A stretch of 11,969 nucleotides of DNA from Caldifarciminota bacterium 4484_100 (GTDB lineage: Bacteria > Hydrothermota > Tepidihabitantia > SM23-42): assembly GCA_002049785.1 (NCBI GenBank), contig MUKB01000016.1:1-11969 (forward strand), in the 5' to 3' direction. The notes beneath the pieces were generated by a model. The model was not told where the DNA came from and made no database searches. It saw only the letters and a list, made by a program, of their open reading frames with translations. Position numbers and translations under genes: made by a program. Positions 1-7,700 of this stretch are shown here, one piece after another (position 1 is the first letter of the stretch; the number at the start of each line of letters is the position of its first letter).

Positions 1-1
1 A

Positions 2-28
2 GAGATGCTGAACCAAGTTCAGCATGAC
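2..28 (+). repeat. 27-nt hairpin repeat, copy 1
   Basis: The arms ATGCTGAA (5-12) and TTCAGCAT (18-25) are perfectly complementary around a five-base loop, with GAG before and GAC after. A second copy lies inverted at 81-107. From memory, GAGATnCTGAA...TTCAGnATGAC repeats are scattered through intergenic regions of many uncultured bacterial genomes. The function is unknown; a stem-loop at the end of transcripts or a mobile palindrome are both possible. Confidence 0.7.
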
Positions 29-37
29 AAACACACC

Positions 38-65
38 ATTTCGGATTTCGGATTGCGGATTTCAG
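38..65 (+). repeat. Heptamer tandem repeat (ATTTCGG x4, degenerate)
   Basis: Four consecutive 7-nt units are seen: ATTTCGG, ATTTCGG, ATTGCGG, ATTTCAG. They sit between the two inverted copies of the 27-nt hairpin repeat. The heptamer is not a multiple of a coding repeat seen in any open frame here, so it looks like a non-coding microsatellite-type repeat. Confidence 0.7.
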
Positions 66-80
66 AATTGAAAAAAAAAT

Positions 81-107
81 GTCATTCTGAATTTTTTTCA
101 GAATCTC
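81..107 (-). repeat. 27-nt hairpin repeat, copy 2 (inverted)
   Basis: On the minus strand this reads GAGATTCTGAA...TTCAGAATGAC and matches copy 1 at 2-28. The arms are ATTCTGAA (84-91) and TTCAGAAT (97-104) with a five-T loop. Compared with copy 1, one stem pair changes from G-C to T-A with both partners altered together, so pairing is kept. That supports selection or copying of the hairpin rather than chance similarity. Confidence 0.7.
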
Positions 108-159
108 AATATTTTAAACGAGAGAAACCAGCGAAACTAGAGAAATGAGATAAACCAGA

Positions 160-234
160 TATCTCCAGCCCGCAGGGCGTCCTCGCCCTGCGGAGTCAAA
201 TCGATCGGGGCGAGACGCCCCTTAGCTGGAAATA
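160..234. repeat. GC-rich double-hairpin (three-way-junction-like) element
   Basis: Two strong hairpins are nested in an outer stem. Hairpin 1 has arms CCGCAGGGCG (170-179) and CGCCCTGCGG (184-193), a perfect 10-bp stem with a TCCT loop. Hairpin 2 has GGGGCG (207-212) and CGCCCC (216-221) with an AGA loop. The outer arms TATCTCCAGC (160-169) and GCTGGAAATA (225-234) pair at 9 of 10 positions. It has no oligo-T tract directly after it, so it is not a classical terminator. It could be an intergenic palindromic mobile repeat or a structured RNA element; nothing in the sequence decides between these. Confidence 0.65.
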
Positions 235-342
235 AAACTCTATTCAGCCCACTGACAGTTTCGGTCTGCGGAGAAAGTATGGAATAAACTCAACACTGCA
301 TTTTGAAAATTCAAAACAAAAAGTGCTCAGCCATTTTGCGGG

Positions 343-373
343 TTGACATTTTTTCTATTCAGATTATTATAAT
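343..373 (+). promoter_or_regulatory. Sigma70-type promoter of the propeller gene
   Basis: A perfect -35 hexamer TTGACA (343-348) is followed by TATAAT (368-373) with a 19-nt spacer, or by the overlapping TATTAT (365-370) with a more usual 16-nt spacer. Transcription would begin near 378-381, giving a leader of about 20 nt before the start codon at 398. Confidence 0.75.
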
Positions 374-386
374 CTATATTCAAAAA

Positions 387-392
387 AGGAGG
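387..392 (+). promoter_or_regulatory. Strong Shine-Dalgarno site (AGGAGG)
   Basis: AGGAGG ends five bases before the ATG at 398 and fixes the start of the propeller gene. It contrasts with carA, carB and ftsK, which show no SD site. Confidence 0.85.
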
Positions 393-397
393 TTTTT

Positions 398-2194
398 ATG
401 AAGAAACTTTCAATATTATGTGTGTCACTATTGATTCTATTTGTTGTGGTTTATGCACTCGATTATGTGGAGTCTTCCAATGGCTTACAGACCCCGGAAC
501 TTGATGGAGGAAGAACCGAAATCGAGATGGTGGATATTAATGGAGATGGTAATATAGATATTCTATCAATTGGAGACCATGGCAACCCTTATGTAAATAC
601 AGATGAACACGGCGTGATGGTCTGGTTTGGTGATGGTCAGGGTAACTGGAGTGTTTATCAGTATGGCAATTTTGGTTATGGAGGGATTGCGATTGGTGAC
701 CTGAATAACGACGGAAATTTAGATATCGGATATGGTATGCACCATAACTATTCAAGCAGTGACCTGGGTGATTCGATCCTCGAAGCTGCATTGGGAGACG
801 GAACCGGTCAGAACTGGATACCCTGGGATGATGGTATTTCGATCGGTGATACCGACCCCTGGGGTATGTTCTGCACCGATTTCGCTGATATTGACAATGA
901 TGGTGACCTGGACCTCGGGGCAAATGCATTTGGTGCTGATGATGGGGTTCACCTCTTTCTCAACAATGGTGATGGGACCTGGACTCCCTGTTTCGGGTTC
1001 CTGGGTGGCAATTCGACAATGGATTTTGTATTTGGTGATGTGAATGGTGACGGTAATGCCGACTTTGCAGTTGCACATCAATATGGCTCAATCTATTTAG
1101 GTGATGGTAATGGTGGTTTTACCTCGGCTGATGGCAATCTTCCGCCAGCAGGAAATCTGGGTAGAATGGGTCCTTCCTTAGGTGATGTGGATAATGATGG
1201 CTGTCAGGACTTTGCCTTCTGCAATTCAAACGGTGGTGTAGAGGTCTGGGTCTGGCAGGGTAATAATACCTGGACTGATTTTTCAGGAAATCTACCCACA
1301 TCCGGTCCATATAGTGGAACCCAGCTTTATGATATGAATATTGATGGGTTTATGGATGTCTGTGCGTTTGGTGATTCAACCGTTACAGTGTGGCTGGGTG
1401 ATGGAACCGGAAACTGGACCGAGGCGACGACATTCTATACCCCTGGACCCGGAAGTTATGCGGCATTTCGTGTTGGCGGGGATTGTGACCATAATGGTTA
1501 CCCGGATATCTCCCTGGTTGGTGAAGAAGGTGATTCCTGGAATGCGATAAACCATCTGAGGTTTTTCAAGGAATCCTCAAGTCCGGGAAGCCTCTTCGTA
1601 TTTCCGATATATCCGCGTGGAGGTGAAAAGTTCTTTGCAGGCACGGTCCATTTTATAAAATGGACCTGTGGAGTTCCCCAGGGTAATTCAGCAACAATCA
1701 GATTGGAGCTCTCAATCAGTGGACCATCCGGCCCCTGGAATCTTATTGCTGATAATTTAGTAAATAATGGCCAGTATCAGTGGTTAATCGATTCAGGCAT
1801 ATCTTCAAATAACTGTTATATCCGCTACACCGCGGTTAGCGGTTCTGATACTGCGATTGCGTTGACCCCGACAAATTTCATAATTTCACCTGCCCAGCCA
1901 GTTGAAGAGATACATCAGGGTTATGTTAATAGTTCTCAACTTCTGGTTCGTCCCAATATCTTACGAAAGAGGGTTTTAATCGAGCTCTGCTCTGGTGGTT
2001 CGGGTGCTGAATTGAATATTTATGATCGTTCAGGTGCTCTGATACGGCACCTCTTTACGGTCAAAGGCCGGGGTAAAATCAAACTCTATTGGGATGGAAA
2101 GGACAAGAATGGTAGAACGGTTCCCCAGGGAGAATATTTTGTAAGGCTGGAGAATTCCCGGGGCAGTGCATCAAAGGTGGTGAAGATAGATTAG
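398..2194 (+). CDS. Secreted FG-GAP/VCBS seven-repeat beta-propeller protein with FlgD-like C-terminal domain
   Basis: A 598-residue exported protein of unknown specific role. Residues 1-20 form a signal peptide (MKK, then a hydrophobic core). Seven Ca-binding-type D-x-[DN]-x-[DN]-G motifs follow at about 46, 101, 164, 214, 263, 312 and 362, alternating with GDGxGxW-like segments; this is the pattern of FG-GAP/VCBS repeats and fits a seven-bladed, integrin-like propeller. Residues about 403-497 (PRGGE..., IKW, GxYxW) resemble the Kre9/KNH-like beta-sandwich domain found in bacterial surface proteins. Residues about 518-598 (LNIYDRSGALIR, YWDGKDKNG, VPQGEYFVRL) match the FlgD-Ig type C-terminal domain common on secreted proteins of FCB-group and WOR-3-like bacteria, where it often occupies the position of a sorting domain. 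The start is fixed by AGGAGG and a consensus promoter. It is monocistronic and convergent with ftsK. A role in adhesion or surface binding is inference. Confidence 0.9.
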   Translation: MKKLSILCVSLLILFVVVYALDYVESSNGLQTPELDGGRTEIEMVDINGDGNIDILSIGDHGNPYVNTDEHGVMVWFGDGQGNWSVYQYGNFGYGGIAIGDLNNDGNLDIGYGMHHNYSSSDLGDSILEAALGDGTGQNWIPWDDGISIGDTDPWGMFCTDFADIDNDGDLDLGANAFGADDGVHLFLNNGDGTWTPCFGFLGGNSTMDFVFGDVNGDGNADFAVAHQYGSIYLGDGNGGFTSADGNLPPAGNLGRMGPSLGDVDNDGCQDFAFCNSNGGVEVWVWQGNNTWTDFSGNLPTSGPYSGTQLYDMNIDGFMDVCAFGDSTVTVWLGDGTGNWTEATTFYTPGPGSYAAFRVGGDCDHNGYPDISLVGEEGDSWNAINHLRFFKESSSPGSLFVFPIYPRGGEKFFAGTVHFIKWTCGVPQGNSATIRLELSISGPSGPWNLIADNLVNNGQYQWLIDSGISSNNCYIRYTAVSGSDTAIALTPTNFIISPAQPVEEIHQGYVNSSQLLVRPNILRKRVLIELCSGGSGAELNIYDRSGALIRHLFTVKGRGKIKLYWDGKDKNGRTVPQGEYFVRLENSRGSASKVVKID

Positions 2195-4473
2195 GGGTTT
2201 GTATACTTCAATATTATCCTTTCCAGTTCGTCTTCGGCCTCGATAAGAACTTTTCGGGACTTACTACCCTGAAATGGTTCGACAACACCCGCGGCTTCAA
2301 GCTGGTCGATGATTCTTCCGGCCCGGGCATAACCGAGATTTAGCCTTCTTTGTAATAAAGATACCGATGCAACCTGGTGTCTGAATACCAGACGGGCAGC
2401 TTCAGGGAAGAGAGGGTCGACCTGAACCGGTTGCTCCTCGGGCTGTATCTCTTCTTCAACCGTCAATTCAGTCAATTTCGGGTAGTATCCGTTGGTAATT
2501 ATTTCATCAATCTTCTCGGTTGGAATGATATTTGAAAGGGCGCGCCGTTTTTCATCGAATGCAGGGTCCCTGGGATTTATGAAGATTGTCCAGAGTTCCT
2601 CATCAAGGATGGAGTTTATTACTTCATCAAGGTCGGCCTCAATATCCCCGAGCAGTTCGCGCATATAAAGTTTGGCAATCAGATTGCTTATACTACTAAC
2701 CTCCTCGGTCGAGATATAGGCGCCGTGCAATCGAATCGGTGTGCCTTTCCCCGGGGGCAGAAAGAGCATATCACCCCGTCCCAGGAGTGATTCAGCACCA
2801 TTCATATCCAGAATGGTTCTTGAATCGGTCTTGGATGCCACCTGGAATGCAATCCGGCAGGGAAAGTTTGCCTTAATCAACCCGGTAATTACATCGACCG
2901 AAGGACGCTGGGTGGCAAGTATCAGATGGATACCTACTGCCCGCGACATCTGGGCAAGACGGGTGATATTCTCTTCTATCTCGCTGGGAGCGGTCAGCAT
3001 CAGGTCAGCAAGTTCATCAACGATGATTAATATATACGGTTTTGCCTCACCACCTTTTTTCCTCACCTTTTCATTGTAGCCATCGATATCACGTACACCC
3101 TCACGGGCAAAGTCACGGTATCTCAATTCCATTATCGATACCACCTTTTCCAGTTCCTTCACCGCATTCTTGGGTTCGGTGATGGCACGACGCAGAAGGT
3201 GGGGGATGGGGTTATACATCGGTAGTTCCAGACGTTTAGGGTCGATCATCAGGAATCGAACATCCTTATATGTGGAGTGGTATAAAAGGCTTGTGATAAT
3301 TGTGTTGATGCAGACACTCTTTCCAGAACCGGTTGTGCCTGCAATGAGCATATGGGGCATTCCAGATATATCATCGCATACAGGTTGTCCGGTTATATCC
3401 TCACCCAAGGCAATTGCAAGGGGAGAAGGATGGTTCTGGAATTCTTCATTAAGGATGCAATTTTTTATGTAGACAAGATTTCTTTCCCGGTTGGGTACCT
3501 CAATTCCTACTGCAGATTTACCCGGGATTGGAGCAACAATCCTTATACGAGTAGCCTTTAATGCCAAGGCGAGGTCATTATCCAGATTTGCTATACGATT
3601 TACCTTGATGCCAGGGTCAGGTTCAAATTCGAATCTGGAGATCACCGGACCAGATTCAATGCCCACCACCTTTCCGGTGACACCAAATTCAGCAAGGCGC
3701 GAGCTGAGGACCTCTGCCTCCTTTTTCAGAACATCCTGATTCACCTGGGTCTTGGTTTCCGGGGCCGAGAGAAGGTTCAGGAATTCAGCCTTAAAATCGA
3801 TTTGTGGTAAGGGTTTTTTTATCGAAACCTTTTCATTCGGTTTTGGAACAGGTTTTTTCTTTTCTGTCTTTTCCTTTTTTCTCTTTTTTATTGGTTTTTC
3901 TGGTTTTTTGCTCTTTATTACCTGAATAGAAGTTTTTATGATTCTTTCCTTGAGCATCATAAAGAGTATAACCAGAATACTGAATCCCAGGATTGTATAA
4001 CTGCCAAACGGACCGAAGTATTTACTCAAGAATTCGCCCACGACCTTACCGAGCATACCTCCGGATGGGATATGATTGATATTGAAATTGAATAGTTTGA
4101 ATAATAGGGTGTCAAGAACAACGCCGATCGGTATAAAAAAGAGAAGGGTTTTGTTTTCAGTCTGGGCTCGTGTCAGGTATACAATTGACAGATAGATAAG
4201 AAGAGCTGGTAGAATAAAGAAATAGAAACCACAGACCCAGAATGCAAAAAACGAGGTGTAGTATCCAAAGAGCCCGCAGAAGTTTTTATATCTTTCTAAT
4301 GGGTAGATAAGATAAGATACTTGCGAAATAAAGAAGAGGATACCCAATAAAAAAAAGACGATACCGGTAAGCTTCCGCTTTTTTGTGGATTCCATCTCCC
4401 GGGCGATAAATATGAGGACACCGATGGCGATGAGTAGCAGGATGATGGAGATTATCGCGTTCAGGCTTTCCAC
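2191..4473 (-). CDS. ftsK: DNA translocase FtsK/SpoIIIE family
   Basis: An ATP-driven double-stranded DNA pump acting at the division septum in chromosome segregation. Numbering is from the GTG at 4473 (760 aa). Several membrane segments lie in the first 175 residues (about 6-24, 36-57, 75-99, 109-126, 160-174), then a basic Lys/Pro linker (about 188-222). The alpha/beta motor has Walker A GTTGSGKS (379-386) and Walker B IIVDELADLM (483-492), plus the family segment ATQRPSVDVITG. A gamma winged-helix domain (about 686-750, with SLLQRRLNLGYARAGRIIDQ) is expected to read polar DNA signals. The frame stays open up to an ATG at 4578, but those 35 codons run into an inverted-repeat element and across a promoter-like sequence, so I take the GTG just before the first membrane segment. 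No SD site precedes it. A segment of about 70 residues between motor and gamma domain (about 606-680) is longer than I expect for FtsK. The stop overlaps that of the plus-strand gene. Confidence 0.93.
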   Translation of the reverse strand: MESLNAIISIILLLIAIGVLIFIAREMESTKKRKLTGIVFFLLGILFFISQVSYLIYPLERYKNFCGLFGYYTSFFAFWVCGFYFFILPALLIYLSIVYLTRAQTENKTLLFFIPIGVVLDTLLFKLFNFNINHIPSGGMLGKVVGEFLSKYFGPFGSYTILGFSILVILFMMLKERIIKTSIQVIKSKKPEKPIKKRKKEKTEKKKPVPKPNEKVSIKKPLPQIDFKAEFLNLLSAPETKTQVNQDVLKKEAEVLSSRLAEFGVTGKVVGIESGPVISRFEFEPDPGIKVNRIANLDNDLALALKATRIRIVAPIPGKSAVGIEVPNRERNLVYIKNCILNEEFQNHPSPLAIALGEDITGQPVCDDISGMPHMLIAGTTGSGKSVCINTIITSLLYHSTYKDVRFLMIDPKRLELPMYNPIPHLLRRAITEPKNAVKELEKVVSIMELRYRDFAREGVRDIDGYNEKVRKKGGEAKPYILIIVDELADLMLTAPSEIEENITRLAQMSRAVGIHLILATQRPSVDVITGLIKANFPCRIAFQVASKTDSRTILDMNGAESLLGRGDMLFLPPGKGTPIRLHGAYISTEEVSSISNLIAKLYMRELLGDIEADLDEVINSILDEELWTIFINPRDPAFDEKRRALSNIIPTEKIDEIITNGYYPKLTELTVEEEIQPEEQPVQVDPLFPEAARLVFRHQVASVSLLQRRLNLGYARAGRIIDQLEAAGVVEPFQGSKSRKVLIEAEDELERIILKYTNP

Positions 4474-4478
4474 AGGAA

Positions 4479-4506
4479 ATTTTACATATAAAAATGGATT
4501 TGTCAA
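4479..4506 (-). promoter_or_regulatory. Candidate promoter of ftsK (possibly leaderless)
   Basis: On the minus strand a perfect TTGACA (4506-4501) is followed after 16 nt by TAAAAT (4484-4479). Only five bases separate the -10 box from the GTG at 4473, so transcription would start at or next to the start codon. That would make the message leaderless and fits the lack of an SD site. It also argues against translation from the ATG at 4578, which lies upstream of this promoter. Confidence 0.5.
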
Positions 4507-4556
4507 TGGTTTACTGCAAGCGTTAACAGCCTGGATGCCTGAAAAACCGTAAGTAG

Positions 4557-4736
4557 AATGGGGTTCAAATCTCAACATTCAACATTTTTCTTTGTCTTGT
4601 AGGTAAACCTTAACATTCTCGTAAACTACGCCAATGATTTTAAAGACTGATACTGAGCTTCGTCGTCAAGAAATATTTCTATTTATTACTACATAGATCA
4701 GTCATAAATGTTGAATGTTGAGATTTGACCCCCATT
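4557..4736. mobile_element. MITE-like element with 31-bp terminal inverted repeats
   Basis: The left end (4557-4587) and the reverse complement of the right end (4706-4736) are identical at 30 of 31 positions, the difference being one G/T. The ends begin AATGGGG and continue TCAAATCTCAACATTCAAC. The 118-bp interior has no plausible gene. The compact size, long precise inverted repeats and position between two genes suggest a non-autonomous element or the footprint of one. GGGGTCA-type ends are reminiscent, from memory, of palindromes accompanying REP-associated Y1 (IS200-like) transposases, but no transposase is present here. The right end begins five bases after the carB stop and could also fold as a long-range stem in the transcript. 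Confidence 0.7.
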
Positions 4737-4741
4737 TTTAC

Positions 4742-7700
4742 CTAAGCGTAATATTTATGCAGGGGACGGGTCATCAGCTTTTCTTTTCGGGCATATTTTA
4801 TCGCTTCGATTTCGGCATAGGCAGAGGTGATGGCGGTGATGAACGGGATATTCAATTCTACTGCAAGGCGTCTCATTAAGTAACCGTCCCTCTTTGCCGC
4901 AGTTGTCATTGTAGGGGTATTGATAATAAGATGGATTTTGCCTGCCTGCATCAGGTCTAAGGCATTGGGTGATTTATGTTCGCTGATTCGATACACGGTT
5001 TTAACATCAATCCCTTTCTTTCTCAAAAATTCTGCGGTTCCCCTTGTGGCGACGATACGGAATTTCAGTTTCACAAATTCCTGGACAAGGCGTAGAATTT
5101 TCGGCTTATCCTTATCCCGGACAGTGATATAGACCGTTCCTCTGCTGCTGAATTTATCGTCACTCAAAATCGCCTTGTAATAGGCGGCACCAAAATTTCT
5201 ATCGATTGCCATCACCTCACCGGTCGATTTCATCTCGGGCCCGAGCAGGGGGTCAACACCGGGGAGTTTTAAGAACGGAAACACCGGTCCTTTGATAGAG
5301 ACAAAATTATTTCTTCTTGTTTTATCCAATCCAAGCTTTTTTAAAGACCTTAACGGTTTATCCAGCATAATAAATGTAGCATATCGTGCTACTGGTATGC
5401 CGATTGTCTTCGATACATAGGGGATTGTTCTCGATGCCCTGGGATTTGCCTCAAGCACATAGATTTTATTACCTTTGATGGCGAACTGAATATTTATCAG
5501 GCCCCGGGTATTTAAGGAACGGGCAAGCTGGGTGGTGATTTTTCTTATCCGTTTAATTATTGAAGGACCCAGGGTATGGGGAGGTATGACGCAATAGGAA
5601 TCTCCAGAATGGACACCTGCCTGTTCAATATGTTCCATAATTCCGGCAATGAAGACCTCTTGTCCATCACAGAGGGCATCGACATCCACCTCAATTGCAT
5701 CCGCAATATATTTATCTACAAGAACCGGATGTTCTTTTGATACACTTGCAGCTGCTGCGATATATTGCTCCAGCCCGTTTTCATCATAGACAATCTCCAT
5801 CGCACGTCCACCAAGGACATAGCTCGGACGAACAATTACCGGATAACCAATCTTCTGGGCAACCGATTTCACATCCTCAAATGTATAACCGGTTCCAAAT
5901 GGTGGTTGGCAGATTCCCAAGGACCTTAGGAGCTTTGAAAATTGCTTGCGGTCTTCGGCCCGGTGGATGTCTTCAGGCTGGGTCCCAAGGATTTTAAGAT
6001 TGAGTTTCTTCTTTTTGATAAGCTGGGCAAGTGGAAGTGCAAGGTTTATGGATGTCTGCCCGCCGAACTGGAGAATCACACCCTCGATGCCTTCTTTTTC
6101 AATTACATTCAGGACATCCTCGAGGGTCAGGGGTTCGAAATAGAGGCGTGTGGATACATCAAAATCGGTTGATACAGTTTCCGGGTTGTTGTTCATCATA
6201 ATCGCCTCATATCCTGCATCCTTTAAGGCTTTCGATGCGTGAACACAGCAGTAATCGAATTCGATACCCTGACCGATGCGTATCGGCCCGGAACCGATCA
6301 CGAGAATTCGTCTCCTGTCCTTGGCTCTCTTCTTATAGGGCTGAGCAGTATATGAAGAGTAGTAGTATGGTGTGACCGCCTCAAATTCTCCGGCACAGGT
6401 ATCCACCATAGCGAATCCAGGCCTGATATTATAAACCTTTCTGAGTCCCCTGACCTCATCCTCAGTGATTTGCCTGATTCGCGCAATCTCTTTGTCCGAG
6501 AAGCCAAGGTGTTTTGCCTTCTGGAGTAGTTCTCTGTTTAGTGGACTGCGTGCCAATGTCTTTTCAAATTTCACAATGTTGGCAATCTTGGAGATAAAAA
6601 ATTTGTCAATCGCGGTCAATTGAGACACCTTTTTTATTGTATAACCACGGCGCAGGGCCTCGGCAATACAGAAGAGCAGACGGTCTGTTGGTAGTTGAAG
6701 TTCTTCAATCAATTTATGTTCGATTATCTTTTCGGGTTCAAATCCTGATCGATTTATTTCCAATGATCTGATTGCCTTACAGAGGGTCTCTTCAATCGTG
6801 CCTGCAATCGCCATCGCCTCGCCGGTTGATTTCATCTGGGTAGTGATTCTTCGGTTAACTGACGGGAATTTGTCAAACGGCCAGCGGGGGATCTTTATTA
6901 CCACATAATCGAGCGCGGGTTCGAATGCCGCGGTTGTCTTTCGAGTGACTTTATTGGGAATCTCATCAAGATTCATCCCGACCGCAATCTTGGCACTTAC
7001 TCGGGCGATGGGGTAGCCGGTCGCCTTGGTTGCCAGGGCAGAGGACCTGGAAACCCTGGGGTTGACCTCGATTACCCGGTATTCCCATTTTCTGGGGTTT
7101 ACTGCAAACTGGATATTACACCCACCCCGGATATTTAGCGCCCTGATGATTTTAAGACTGATGCTGCGCAGTCTCTGGTGTTGCTGGTCGGTGAGGGTCT
7201 GGGCTGGGGCGATGACGATACTTTCACCGGTATGAACTCCCATCGGATTGATATTCTCCATACTACATATAGTAATACAGTTATCTGCATTGTCCCGCAT
7301 CACTTCATATTCGAATTCCTTCCAGCCCAGGAGGTTTTCTTCGATGAGCACCTGGCCGATCTGGGATTGACGCATTCCCAAGTGGGCGATCTCCTGTAGT
7401 TCATTCCAGTTGTTGGCGACACCGCTACCGGTTCCACCCAGGGTATAGGCGGGTCTCACCAGCACCGGATAGGGGATTTCCTCCACCGCCTTTTTTATCT
7501 CCTGGAAGTTCTTGCAGGCAAAGCTTTTTGGTATGGGTTCATTAATCTTATTCATTAAGGTGCAGAATGCATCACGGTCTTCTGCCGCCTTGATCGTTGC
7601 AAATTCTGTTCCCAGAAGCTCAACCGAATATTTCTGCAGTATTCCCTGTTCGACGAGTTTATAGGCAAGGTTGAGGCCGGTTTGACCTCCGAACCCTGGA

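Larger units (their letters stand above)
1..397. other. Repeat-rich non-coding region upstream of the propeller gene
   Basis: No convincing gene is seen on either strand here. The stretch contains two inverted copies of a 27-nt hairpin repeat (2-28 and 81-107), a heptamer tandem (38-65), an A-rich low-complexity stretch (about 108-158), a GC-rich double-hairpin element (160-234), a 16-nt near-palindrome (301-316) and the promoter and SD site of the downstream gene (343-392). The concentration of palindromic elements is typical of a large intergenic region that has collected mobile or structural repeats. Confidence 0.75.

Noticed and set aside
160..234. The double hairpin as an intrinsic terminator for a gene left of the window
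   Set aside because: No oligo-T tract follows either hairpin on either strand directly, and no gene end is seen upstream within the window.
301..316. TTTTGAA-AA-TTCAAAA palindrome as an operator
   Set aside because: It is a 7-bp inverted repeat in a very AT-rich stretch 26 bases upstream of the -35 box; it may be chance, and there is no second copy or known regulator to support it.
1..397. CRISPR array or tRNA in the repeat-rich left end
   Set aside because: The repeats are inverted and unequally spaced or only 7 nt long, without regular spacers, and no cloverleaf fold was found.
537..1081. Minus-strand and alternative-frame open frames opposite the propeller gene
   Set aside because: They lie fully inside a gene with clear domain motifs, have low-complexity His/Arg/Tyr-rich or unconvincing composition, and lack SD sites; they are by-products of the repeated GATGGTGATGG-type coding sequence.
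4588..4705. Interior of the inverted-repeat element as a small gene or transposase remnant
   Set aside because: Only 118 bp, and I saw no frame that looks like protein and no recognisable transposase motif.
5695..6172. Plus-strand open frames antisense to carB
   Set aside because: They mirror conserved carB codons, match no family I recognise and have no promoter or SD signal.
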